In this document: in pieces, positions 8,218 to 15,436 of the stretch
How positions within the stretch are numbered: position 1 is the stretch's first letter
Layout of the letters: every line of letters starts with the position of its first letter
Assembly (NCBI GenBank): GCA_050746185.1
Contig: JBOGLA010000002.1
Span: 1-64,000, forward strand
DNA length: 64,000 nt
DNA from: PALSA-188 sp050746185
Lineage (GTDB): Bacteria > Acidobacteriota > Terriglobia > Terriglobales > Acidobacteriaceae
Reading direction: 5' to 3'
Notes under the pieces: generated by a model
The model's database searches: none
Told to the model about the DNA's origin: nothing
Seen by the model: only the letters and a program-made list of their open reading frames with translations
Made by a program: the position numbers and the translations under genes

Positions 8218-9105
8218 GTGACATACTACCTCTCAGCCGCCTGGCCACATTTGTCACTGACAGCAGTCATTGACATCCTATTGGTGGCGCTCGTTATCTA
8301 CGAATTCCTCGCCCTGATTAAGGGTACCCGGGCCGCCCTGATGCTGGGCGGAGTCGCGGTTGTCGGGTTCGCTTTTTATTTTTCCCGGCTCGGAGAACTT
8401 ACAACTCTCAACTGGCTGATCAGCAGGCTATTACCATATGGCGTGTTCGCGCTCATCGTTGTCTTCGCTCCAGAGCTGCGCCAGGCGCTCACTCGAATGG
8501 GTCGCAGGCTCACACTGAGTCGTACCCAGAGCTCCGAAGCCGACGCCTACGACGACATTGTGCTGGCGGCAAACTTATTTTCTCAAAATCAAACCGGCGC
8601 TCTGATCGTGATCGAACGGGAAATCGGTTTGCGGACTTACATCGAGAGCGGCGTTCCCCTGGATGCGCATATTTCCTACGATCTGCTGGCCACAATTTTC
8701 AGACCCAGCGCGCCCCTGCATGACGGCGCCGTCATCGTACAGAAAGATCGCGTGGCGGCCGCGGCTTGTTTCCTTCCTCTCTCCATGAACCCGGTCTTGT
8801 CCACGCAGCTTGGAACGCGGCATCGGGCAGGCATTGGAGTGACCGAAGAAACAGATGCGATTGCCGTTATTGTTTCCGAGGAGACCGGCAGCATCAGTTT
8901 GGCCGTCGCCGGAAATATCGAGCGCGACCGGACGGTTGAGGAATTGCGGGAGCGCCTGGCAGGATTACTGAGACGCTACGTGCCTCACTCAGCTTTGCCC
9001 ACGGTAATCACAAATGGAAGCGACAGTTTGGACGACCCCGAAGAAGACATGTCGCGCGACCCCATGTTTCGAAAGAGTGATTCGGAACCGAAAGTAGGCC
9101 ATTGA
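8218..9105 (+). CDS. cdaA: diadenylate cyclase (c-di-AMP synthase)
   Basis: 295 residues from a GTG with GGAAGGGG upstream. Three N-terminal membrane helices (about 17-95) precede the DAC domain (about 100-260), which contains the catalytic DGA in LHDGAVIV and the RHR in GTRHRAGIG. This is the CdaA layout: membrane-bound synthesis of c-di-AMP from two ATP. It is followed without gap by a YbbR-domain gene and glmM, the conserved cdaA-cdaR-glmM arrangement known from Firmicutes, where both partners modulate the cyclase. Confidence 0.95.
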   Translation: MTYYLSAAWPHLSLTAVIDILLVALVIYEFLALIKGTRAALMLGGVAVVGFAFYFSRLGELTTLNWLISRLLPYGVFALIVVFAPELRQALTRMGRRLTLSRTQSSEADAYDDIVLAANLFSQNQTGALIVIEREIGLRTYIESGVPLDAHISYDLLATIFRPSAPLHDGAVIVQKDRVAAAACFLPLSMNPVLSTQLGTRHRAGIGVTEETDAIAVIVSEETGSISLAVAGNIERDRTVEELRERLAGLLRRYVPHSALPTVITNGSDSLDDPEEDMSRDPMFRKSDSEPKVGH

Positions 9106-9783
9106 TTGGCGGATTCCATTCGCACTCGCCTGATGCACAATCTCGGCCTGAAAATCGTGTCGCTCGGTTTTGCGGTCGTTCTCTGGTTGTCGGTTGCGCG
9201 TGACCCGCAGGCTGTAGTTGCCGTGGAGGTTCCCATCGAGTTCAACAATATTCCGCAAAATCTTGAAATCAGTTCGGAAGATATTCCTCGCATCCAGATT
9301 CGCCTGCGCGGTCCTGAGCGCGTCATAAGGCGCCTTCAACCGCCTGACGTGTACGCTGAACTCGATCTCGACGCGCAAAGAGCCGGCGATCACACCTTCG
9401 ACATCACCTCGCGGCAAATTCATCATCCTGGCACATTGGAGGTCGTCCAGGTGGTGCCCAGCCAGGTGCGTGTAAGTTTCGACACTCGGGCGACCCGGCA
9501 AGTCGGCGTCCGCCCTCGCGTGGTCGGAAATTTCATTCAGGGATATGGAATAGCTCGCATCGTCGCCAACCCTGCGACCGTCACAATCAGCGGCCCGCGA
9601 AAACACGTTGAGGCGGTGGATTCTGCAATTACCGACCCGATTGATGTCAGCGGAGCGATGGACCGCATTACTGCCGAGAGGCATGCCTACGTTCCCGATC
9701 CATTGATTCAGGTCACAAATCCTGAACCGGTGCAAGTAACCGTATACGTCGAAAAAGACGCCACTGGGAGTGGAAAGAATTGA
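9106..9783 (+). CDS. cdaR: YbbR-domain protein, CdaR-like regulator of CdaA
   Basis: 225 residues starting at a TTG directly after the cdaA stop; the ATG at 9133 (HNLGLKIV follows) is an alternative. One N-terminal membrane helix (IVSLGFAVVLWLSVAR) anchors two YbbR repeats (about 35-115 and 120-215; VEVPIEFNNIPQNLEI, VGVRPRVVGNFIQGYGI). Extracytoplasmic YbbR proteins encoded between cdaA and glmM regulate the cyclase in Firmicutes. The same role here is inferred from position and domain. Confidence 0.85.
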   Translation: MADSIRTRLMHNLGLKIVSLGFAVVLWLSVARDPQAVVAVEVPIEFNNIPQNLEISSEDIPRIQIRLRGPERVIRRLQPPDVYAELDLDAQRAGDHTFDITSRQIHHPGTLEVVQVVPSQVRVSFDTRATRQVGVRPRVVGNFIQGYGIARIVANPATVTISGPRKHVEAVDSAITDPIDVSGAMDRITAERHAYVPDPLIQVTNPEPVQVTVYVEKDATGSGKN

Positions 9784-11231
9784 CCGCCAAAGAACTGACC
9801 GCTAGAGAATTGACTACTAAAAAACTAACCACCAAAGAGAAAAGCACCGCGCAACCCGCAAGGCAATTATTCGGGACCGATGGAATTCGCGGCATTGCGG
9901 GCGAGTTTCCCCTCACGCAGGAAAGTACCTGCCTGATCGGCTTTGCGCTGGGCCATGATCTTGTCGGCCGTAACCCCGGGGCGCGGGTGGTGATTGGACA
10001 GGATACCCGCGAATCCAGCGGGTGGATTGCCGACCGGATCGCGCTGGGACTCGCGTCGGCGGGCGTCACTGTGGACAGCGCGGGCGTGATCACTACTCCC
10101 GGAATCGCATATCTCGCGCGCTCCAGAAAATATGACGCGGGCGTGGTGATTTCCGCGTCTCACAATCCCTGGATGGATAATGGAATCAAGATTTTTTCCG
10201 GCGATGGATTCAAACTCCCGGATGCCGAAGAACTTTCCCTTGAGCGGGAGATTTTCTCGCTGGTTCGAGACCCAAACCCGCATTCGCCGACAGCCCAAGC
10301 GCCCCGGACGCTGCCCGGGGACGCCGGCCTGAGGCGCGCCTATATCGAATGGCTGGTGGGAAGTGTAAAGGCAAACTTGAGCGGATTGCGGGTACTGGTG
10401 GACTGTGCCAACGGCGCCGCAACCGCCGAAGCCCCGGAGATGTTCGCGGCTTGCGGAATCGCCGCGTCCTTCCTCGGCGACAAACCTGACGGCAGGAATA
10501 TTAATCGTGACTGCGGTGCACTTCACCCTCAAAGAATCGCGACGGCAGTCGCCGATGGCAATGGCTCATTTGACCTGGGAATCACCTTCGACGGCGACGC
10601 GGACCGCGCGCTATTCAGCGACGAGTGTGGCCGGATTGTGAACGGCGACGGCATCCTGCTATTGGCTGCGCGCGATTTCCAGGCGCGTAATGGCTTGCCG
10701 GGTTCGACAATCGTGGCCACCACCATGTCGAATATGGGCCTTGAGATTGCATTGCGCGCGTCCGGGATCCGGCTGTTGCGAGCGAACGTCGGCGATAAAT
10801 ACGTGCTCGACGAAATGTTAAAGACCGGCGCGGCGCTGGGCGGGGAGCAATCCGGCCATATCATTTTTCGTGACGGCTCGGCAACCACCGGCGACGGTTT
10901 GCTAACCGCACTGCGTGTCATGGAAATCATGGTCCGAAGCCAAAAGAAAATGTCTGAGCTGGTTGCGGACCTCAAAATCCTTCCCCAAACGATTCAAAAC
11001 ATATCGGTGCGGGAAAAAGTCCCGCTGGAAGAAATTCCAGAAATTCAGCGCGCCATTCAATCCGCGGAACAGGAGTTAAACGGAAACGGGAGGGTTGTCG
11101 TCCGCTACTCCGGCACCGAACCGCTGGCGCGAGTGATGGTGGAGGCAGAATCACAGGAAAGAATGATGGCGCTCGCGGAGAGAATCGTGGCTGCGATTCG
11201 AGATACTTTGGGTGTAGAAGTTAAAGCGTAG
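9780..11231 (+). CDS. glmM: phosphoglucosamine mutase
   Basis: 483 residues. LFGTDGIRGIAGEFP opens the conserved part, the active-site phosphoserine loop is SASHNPWMDNG, the metal loop is FDGDADR, the sugar loop is GGEQSGH, and the phosphate-binding loop is RYSGTEPLARVM. It converts glucosamine-6-phosphate to glucosamine-1-phosphate for UDP-GlcNAc. The TTG start overlaps the cdaR stop. The first ~28 residues are an odd Lys/Leu/Thr repeat (KELTARELTTKKLTTKE) absent from ordinary GlmM, so a later TTG (codon 11) may be the true start. Confidence 0.95.
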   Translation: MTAKELTARELTTKKLTTKEKSTAQPARQLFGTDGIRGIAGEFPLTQESTCLIGFALGHDLVGRNPGARVVIGQDTRESSGWIADRIALGLASAGVTVDSAGVITTPGIAYLARSRKYDAGVVISASHNPWMDNGIKIFSGDGFKLPDAEELSLEREIFSLVRDPNPHSPTAQAPRTLPGDAGLRRAYIEWLVGSVKANLSGLRVLVDCANGAATAEAPEMFAACGIAASFLGDKPDGRNINRDCGALHPQRIATAVADGNGSFDLGITFDGDADRALFSDECGRIVNGDGILLLAARDFQARNGLPGSTIVATTMSNMGLEIALRASGIRLLRANVGDKYVLDEMLKTGAALGGEQSGHIIFRDGSATTGDGLLTALRVMEIMVRSQKKMSELVADLKILPQTIQNISVREKVPLEEIPEIQRAIQSAEQELNGNGRVVVRYSGTEPLARVMVEAESQERMMALAERIVAAIRDTLGVEVKA

Positions 11232-11291
11232 GCCGTTCGCTGAAACATCGCGGTCGCTTGAAGAACTGGCTGGCGCAGCGAACACGACAGA

Positions 11292-11492
11292 ATGCTCAAC
11301 TTTTTAAGAAGTATCGCGAATGTCTGGAGCTTCGCGCTGCTCCTGGCCGTCGTCGTAACTTTGCTCCGCTTTATTTACGCCGTCTACTTGAAGAAAATTA
11401 TCCGCGCCCGCAGGATTTCAAGCGCCCGCTCAAAGCGCTTGCTGCGCGAGGCTGCGGACCGGCGGGAAATTGATTCTGTCTCCTCATCATGA
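11292..11492 (+). CDS. small single-span membrane protein, unknown
   Basis: 66 residues: a hydrophobic helix at about 10-33 (VWSFALLLAVVVTLLRFIYAVYL) and then a strongly basic tail (KKIIRARRISSARSKRLLREAADRRE). Nothing in it identifies a family. It follows glmM by 60 nt on the same strand and overlaps the convergent permease gene by 6 nt. The composition suits a real small membrane protein, but no ribosome-binding site is seen. Confidence 0.4.
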   Translation: MLNFLRSIANVWSFALLLAVVVTLLRFIYAVYLKKIIRARRISSARSKRLLREAADRREIDSVSSS

Positions 11493-12251
11493 TGCCCGCA
11501 CAAAAAAGTAAACCGTCATCAGAGTGCCGACGCCTACAACCGTCCAGCGAACCCACGGCTGCGGCAGCTTCTGCGCGTAGTGCGCTCCGAAATATCCGCC
11601 GACGAGGGCCCCGGCAATCATCACCGCTGCCTGCGGCCAATATACGGAATGGCGGAAGATGAATACTACAACGGCCGCGCCGTTGATCACGCTGCCGAGT
11701 ACGCTTTTCAGCGCGTTCATGGCGTGGATGTCAGTCATCCCCATCGCAGAAAACAAGGCAAGGTTAACGATGCCGACGCCACCTCCGAAATAGCCGCCGT
11801 ATGTCGCCACAACTAATTCGAATAGGGAAGCCGAAAGAATCGCGGCTGTCGTCGCGTGGGGTCCTGCATCCTCGATCGGCCCTCCGCGCAGGCGCTTGCC
11901 GAATATAAACAATAGAGTTGCGGCCAGCATGAGCCAGGGAACAATCCGGAGGAAGGTATGCACCGGGGTATTTAAAAGAAGGAAAGCGCCCGCCAGGCCG
12001 CCGATACAACCGCCGGCCAGCAGCGGCGCCAGTACGCGCTTTGGTACATCGAGCCGGTTCCGATAAGCCCCGCCGCTGGCCGTGACCCCAGTCCACAGCG
12101 CAAGGGTGTTGGTTGCGTTCGCCGGTATTGCGGGAACGCCGGTAAAAAGCAGCGCCGGAAAACCAATAAAGCTTCCCCCGCCGGCAACCGCGTTCAATAC
12201 GCCTCCCAACATGCCGGCAGCGAAAAGAAAGATGGCTCGCTCAATATTCAA
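11487..12251 (-). CDS. TauE/SafE-family anion permease
   Basis: 254 residues, about eight membrane segments. The N-terminal repeat GMLGGVLNAVAGGGSFIGFPALLFTGVP and the second-half counterpart VVATYGGYFGGGVGIVNLALFSAMG are the duplicated signatures of TauE/SafE (DUF81) proteins, which export sulfite, sulfoacetate or related organic anions. The substrate cannot be read from sequence. Transcribed alone and divergent from the pyrophosphatase gene. Confidence 0.85.
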   Translation of the reverse strand: MNIERAIFLFAAGMLGGVLNAVAGGGSFIGFPALLFTGVPAIPANATNTLALWTGVTASGGAYRNRLDVPKRVLAPLLAGGCIGGLAGAFLLLNTPVHTFLRIVPWLMLAATLLFIFGKRLRGGPIEDAGPHATTAAILSASLFELVVATYGGYFGGGVGIVNLALFSAMGMTDIHAMNALKSVLGSVINGAAVVVFIFRHSVYWPQAAVMIAGALVGGYFGAHYAQKLPQPWVRWTVVGVGTLMTVYFFVRAS

Positions 12252-12382
12252 ACAACATGTGTATCACAGAGAACATTGAAGCCGATCTCCATCCTGCTCC
12301 AGAGGGTCCCGTTTTTTTTGTAAAGCAACCATTGCATTGCCGCCGCATCCACCTAACTGCTTTTTCCATTGGGAGAGAAAAG

Positions 12383-12937
12383 ATGGGCGGGAAGAATAAA
12401 GCGAACGGTAAGCGGGCGCTGGCGGATCCCTCGCGCCTGAAGCCGCACGATGCGGACGAGAAACAACTTCTTCAGGTGGTCATTGAGACTCCCAAGGGTT
12501 CCCGGAACAAGTACGCCTTTGATCCTGCACAGCAGATATTCGCTTTAAAGACGGTTCTCCCCGCGGGAATGGCCTTCCCTTATGACTTTGGGTTTATCCC
12601 TTCGACCGAGGGGAACGACGGAGATCCGCTGGATGTACTGGTTCTAATGGACGAGCCGGCGTTTCCAGGATGCCTGATCAAGTGCCGGATAATCGGAGTA
12701 ATCGAAGGCGAACAAGACAATGGCAAAAAGATCCGCAATGACCGCATCGTGGCCATCGAACATCAGAATCACAGTTGGGCAGATATAGAAACTATTGACG
12801 ACCTGGGTAAGAAGTTCCTGAAAGAACTCGAGGAATTTTTCGTTAACTATCACGAACTCAGCGGAGAAAAATATAAATTGTTGGGAGCTGAAGGACCGAG
12901 TGAAGCACGCAAATTAATCAAAGCTGGCAGGAAATAA
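12383..12937 (+). CDS. ppa: inorganic pyrophosphatase (family I)
   Basis: 184 residues from the ATG at 12383, chosen because GGGAGAGAAA lies just upstream; the open frame extends back to 12257 without conserved text. The family signature NDGDPLDVLVL supplies metal-binding aspartates, with KYAFDP, FPYDFGFIPST and DRIVAIE also conserved. It hydrolyses PPi from biosynthesis. The first ~30 residues (GKNKANGKRALADPSRLKPHD) are a basic extension not needed for the fold. Confidence 0.93.
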   Translation: MGGKNKANGKRALADPSRLKPHDADEKQLLQVVIETPKGSRNKYAFDPAQQIFALKTVLPAGMAFPYDFGFIPSTEGNDGDPLDVLVLMDEPAFPGCLIKCRIIGVIEGEQDNGKKIRNDRIVAIEHQNHSWADIETIDDLGKKFLKELEEFFVNYHELSGEKYKLLGAEGPSEARKLIKAGRK

Positions 12938-13076
12938 CCAAAGGAATATTCTCGAAACACAAAGCTTTGCACGGATGCCCAGCAGGCACACCACCGGCCT
13001 GTCTCAGATTCAGCCGCCGGTGGAGTTCCGCGTTCCGAAAAATTCCGCACTGGTTTCGTGCGATTGTGTTTAACCG

Positions 13077-13487
13077 TTAGGCGCCGTAGGTTCCGGTTGC
13101 AGCTTCTTCCTCGCGCGAGAAACGATCACGAACTTTGCCCCCGAAGTCCTGCACTCTATCGGCGATGGTGCCCCGTGTTTCCTCTCCGCTCGCAGGCGCC
13201 AGAAGCATGCCAAGGCCCACGCCAATTCCAATTCCGATCAACAATGACGCGGTCGTGCCCAGGATGGAGCTGTCTTCTCCGCGAAGCACGTCGGATGCGC
13301 GGCTGACGCGGTCGGATGCCGTCGAGTACCCGTCCTTCGCCTTGCTTTTCAGGTCCTCGTAGTTATCCTTGGCGCGGCTGCGCAGGTCGTCCACATTGTC
13401 GGCGAAGCGATCGCGAAGCGAATCGAGCAGATACAGGCCGGAGCCGAGCAACACATTCATAAGAATATTTTCTCTACGTGATTTCAT
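13077..13487 (-). CDS. YtxH-domain protein
   Basis: 136 residues. A basic/acidic coiled-coil-like region (about 20-70, SRAKDNYEDLKSKAKDGYSTASDRV) precedes the glycine-rich membrane segment GIGIGVGLGMLLAPASGEETRG, the YtxH signature. YtxH proteins are stress-linked small membrane or envelope proteins of unclear role. GGAGA lies 6 nt before the ATG. No operon partner. Confidence 0.8.
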   Translation of the reverse strand: MKSRRENILMNVLLGSGLYLLDSLRDRFADNVDDLRSRAKDNYEDLKSKAKDGYSTASDRVSRASDVLRGEDSSILGTTASLLIGIGIGVGLGMLLAPASGEETRGTIADRVQDFGGKVRDRFSREEEAATGTYGA

Positions 13488-13720
13488 TCGATTTCTCCAA
13501 GGCGAGTGGACTCGCCAATATCAAGATGCAAGAACGGGGCAATCCGTTGGCGGAGTGTCCTTGGTTTTCAATAACCAGCATAATCTTTCCAGGGGATGTT
13601 CCGCGAACAAAGTTTGTTCAACGGGCTCGAGTTCAGAACTCTCCTTTTTCGGGAACCCTGTTACCACGAAGTTACTATGGTTAGCTGTCCGATGCCGCAC
13701 CGCGGCTATAGCGTTCGAAT

Positions 13721-14148
13721 ATGGACCTGGATCAACAAATCGCGCAAGCTGACTTCATCGCCACCGAGGCATTGCTAACCAGCCCGGTAAGCCCAAACAA
13801 TAACCGCACCCGCGTGGACGAGTTGCGCGAGGATGAGTTCAACAGTCTGCCCTTCGGCGCAATCCAATTAGACACAGACGGAATGGTTTTGAAATATAAC
13901 GGCTATGAATCGCGCTTGGCCGGCGTAAAAAAAGAGAACGCGGTCGGCAAAAACTTCTTTACCGAAGTCGCCCCCTGCACGAATGTGAAGGAGTTCTATG
14001 GACGCTTCCGGGCCGGAGTTGAGAGGAAATCACTCCACGAAAAATTCCGTTATCACTTTGCCTTAAGCGGAATCCGGTGGATGTAACCGTAACCCTTTTT
14101 TATAGCGATATCACAAGAAGCATCTGGGTATTTGTGCGGCCAGTTTAA
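13721..14148 (+). CDS. photoactive yellow protein (PYP) homologue with a one-base frameshift
   Basis: The uninterrupted frame 13721-14086 gives 121 residues. Residues 43-116 align without gaps to PYP (recalled sequence): LPFGAIQLD, KYNGYES, VGKNFFTEVAPCTN, EFYGRF. By PYP numbering Tyr42 and Glu46 are kept (here Tyr59, Glu63), as is the chromophore Cys69 (Cys86); Thr50 is Ala and Arg52 is Val. At codon 117 (14069-14071) one base is missing. The frame from 14071 continues NPVDVTVTLFYS and ends DITRSIWVFVRPV, matching the PYP C-terminus, with stop at 14146-14148. Repaired length is 142. A real mutation or an assembly error is possible. Confidence 0.8.
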
Positions 14149-14168
14149 TTTTCCGAGCGCAGGGCGCT

Positions 14169-14513
14169 TTAGCTTGCGACCTTTTCAGCGTCGCTCACGC
14201 TGGGGTAGAACTTAAAAAAGCCATCCACGCGAGTCACCTTCAGGGCATTAACGACGCGTTCACTCACTCCGACGAGCGCCAGGCTGCGACCATCCTTGGA
14301 ATGGCTGACATGAGCGCCGACCAGCGCGCCGATGCCCGCTGAGTCAATGTAGGGCACGCCGCTGAAATCCAAGATCAACTTGGGATTGCTGTTGGAGCGC
14401 ACCATTGACTGAAACTGAAAAAGATTACTGATGGTAATCGGGCCGGTGAGACGCAAGATACGCTGTCCGTTCGACCCGGGGATATCTTCGATGTTCAGGG
14501 GCTCTTGTGGCAT
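14169..14513 (-). CDS. STAS-domain anti-sigma-factor antagonist
   Basis: 114 residues from ATG 14513 (a TTG at 14519 is an alternative). The STAS fold is clear, with phosphorylatable Ser in YIDSAGIGALVGAH and LILDFSGVPYID before it. Such proteins bind anti-sigma kinases of the SpoIIAB/RsbW type or act in similar partner switches. No kinase or sigma gene is adjacent. TAATAT lies 6 nt before the ATG, suggesting a leaderless transcript. Convergent with the PYP-like gene. Confidence 0.88.
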   Translation of the reverse strand: MPQEPLNIEDIPGSNGQRILRLTGPITISNLFQFQSMVRSNSNPKLILDFSGVPYIDSAGIGALVGAHVSHSKDGRSLALVGVSERVVNALKVTRVDGFFKFYPSVSDAEKVAS

Positions 14514-14617
14514 CGCCAAATATTAGCCCTGACTACGGCAGGAAATGTTACAGCAAGGTTAATTTTGCCGTGGGCAAAAAAACTGGCACTCTAAGGCCAG
14601 CGGGCAATTCTGACTCC

Positions 14618-15025
14618 CTAGTTCCCGGTTTTTCGGACTGCTTTCTTAACCACAACAATCAACGCCATCAAAGTCATTGCGGAAATTATCCCGAGAGACG
14701 CCGCACAATAAATACACCAGACCCCGAGGATGCTGGCCTCGATGTGCGCCAGGTATAAGGAGAAGCCCAGACCCGCCAATGCGGCCCCTAGAAGCACGCG
14801 ATAGGCTCGCTTGAAAGCCAAGCCTGCCATCAGGAGATAGCCCGCGATTCCGATCACTGCAACCGGAACGCCCCACAAAACCGCGTACATGCTGTGGTTT
14901 ACGATTCCGCAATCCCATCGCGCGTTGATGTCGCAGGGGGACACGTCCGTGCGATAGTGCTCCCGAAGCGCCAACGATGAGACTACGATCCCGATAAAGG
15001 CCAGGGCAACGAACACCCACCTCAC
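14618..15025 (-). CDS. vitamin K epoxide reductase (VKOR) family membrane protein
   Basis: 135 residues with four membrane segments (about 3-20, 48-68, 72-92, 108-126). The conserved cysteines are present: the loop pair in CDINARWDCGIVN and the active-site CIYC near the last helix, plus the Ser/Asn context NHSMYAVLWGVPVAVIG. Bacterial VKOR reoxidises a DsbA-like thioredoxin using quinone. No DsbA domain is fused and none is adjacent. The start overlaps the stop of the CusF-like gene by 4 nt, so the two are co-translated. Confidence 0.88.
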   Translation of the reverse strand: MRWVFVALAFIGIVVSSLALREHYRTDVSPCDINARWDCGIVNHSMYAVLWGVPVAVIGIAGYLLMAGLAFKRAYRVLLGAALAGLGFSLYLAHIEASILGVWCIYCAASLGIISAMTLMALIVVVKKAVRKTGN

Positions 15026-15417
15026 GCCGAAGCCCTGTTGACGGCCGGCAAGGTCGAGGTAGGCTTTGGCTCCGGCGCAGACGGCTGTGTGACTTTAATA
15101 TTCTCCAGCCAGCTCTCGTCATCCTTAACAACGATGTCCGCGGCAATGTGATCGCCGGGGGCGAGCTTATCCAGCAAACCCACGTCTTTCACGTCGTAAG
15201 GCATCTGCATCGCCGACATGAATCCGGGAACCTCGTCGCCGTCCACGGTGAGGGATTTATTCGGCTTGTCTATCGCGACCACGCTGCCCGTCAGGCGATA
15301 ATGCTTTAGATTTGCCTCATTGGCCTGCTTTGAATGGTTGCAACCGAGGACTGGCAAACACAGCAGAGCGACGGCAACCGGAAACAATCTGACCAATGTC
15401 GTGCGCCTGGTATCCAT
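15022..15417 (-). CDS. CusF-like copper-binding lipoprotein
   Basis: 131 residues. Signal peptide with lipobox PVLGC (Cys about 26), then a small beta-barrel: GSVVAIDKPNKSLTVDGDEVPGFMSAMQMPYDVKD. The paired Met residues in FMSAMQMPY correspond to the metal-binding positions of CusF-like domains usually found beside SCO1 or copper pumps. A proline-rich tail ends the protein. Lies 19 nt downstream of the TonB receptor and overlaps the VKOR gene. A periplasmic copper-carrier role is inferred. Confidence 0.78.
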   Translation of the reverse strand: MDTRRTTLVRLFPVAVALLCLPVLGCNHSKQANEANLKHYRLTGSVVAIDKPNKSLTVDGDEVPGFMSAMQMPYDVKDVGLLDKLAPGDHIAADIVVKDDESWLENIKVTQPSAPEPKPTSTLPAVNRASA

Positions 15418-15436
15418 AATTCGTTCTCCCTCTACA

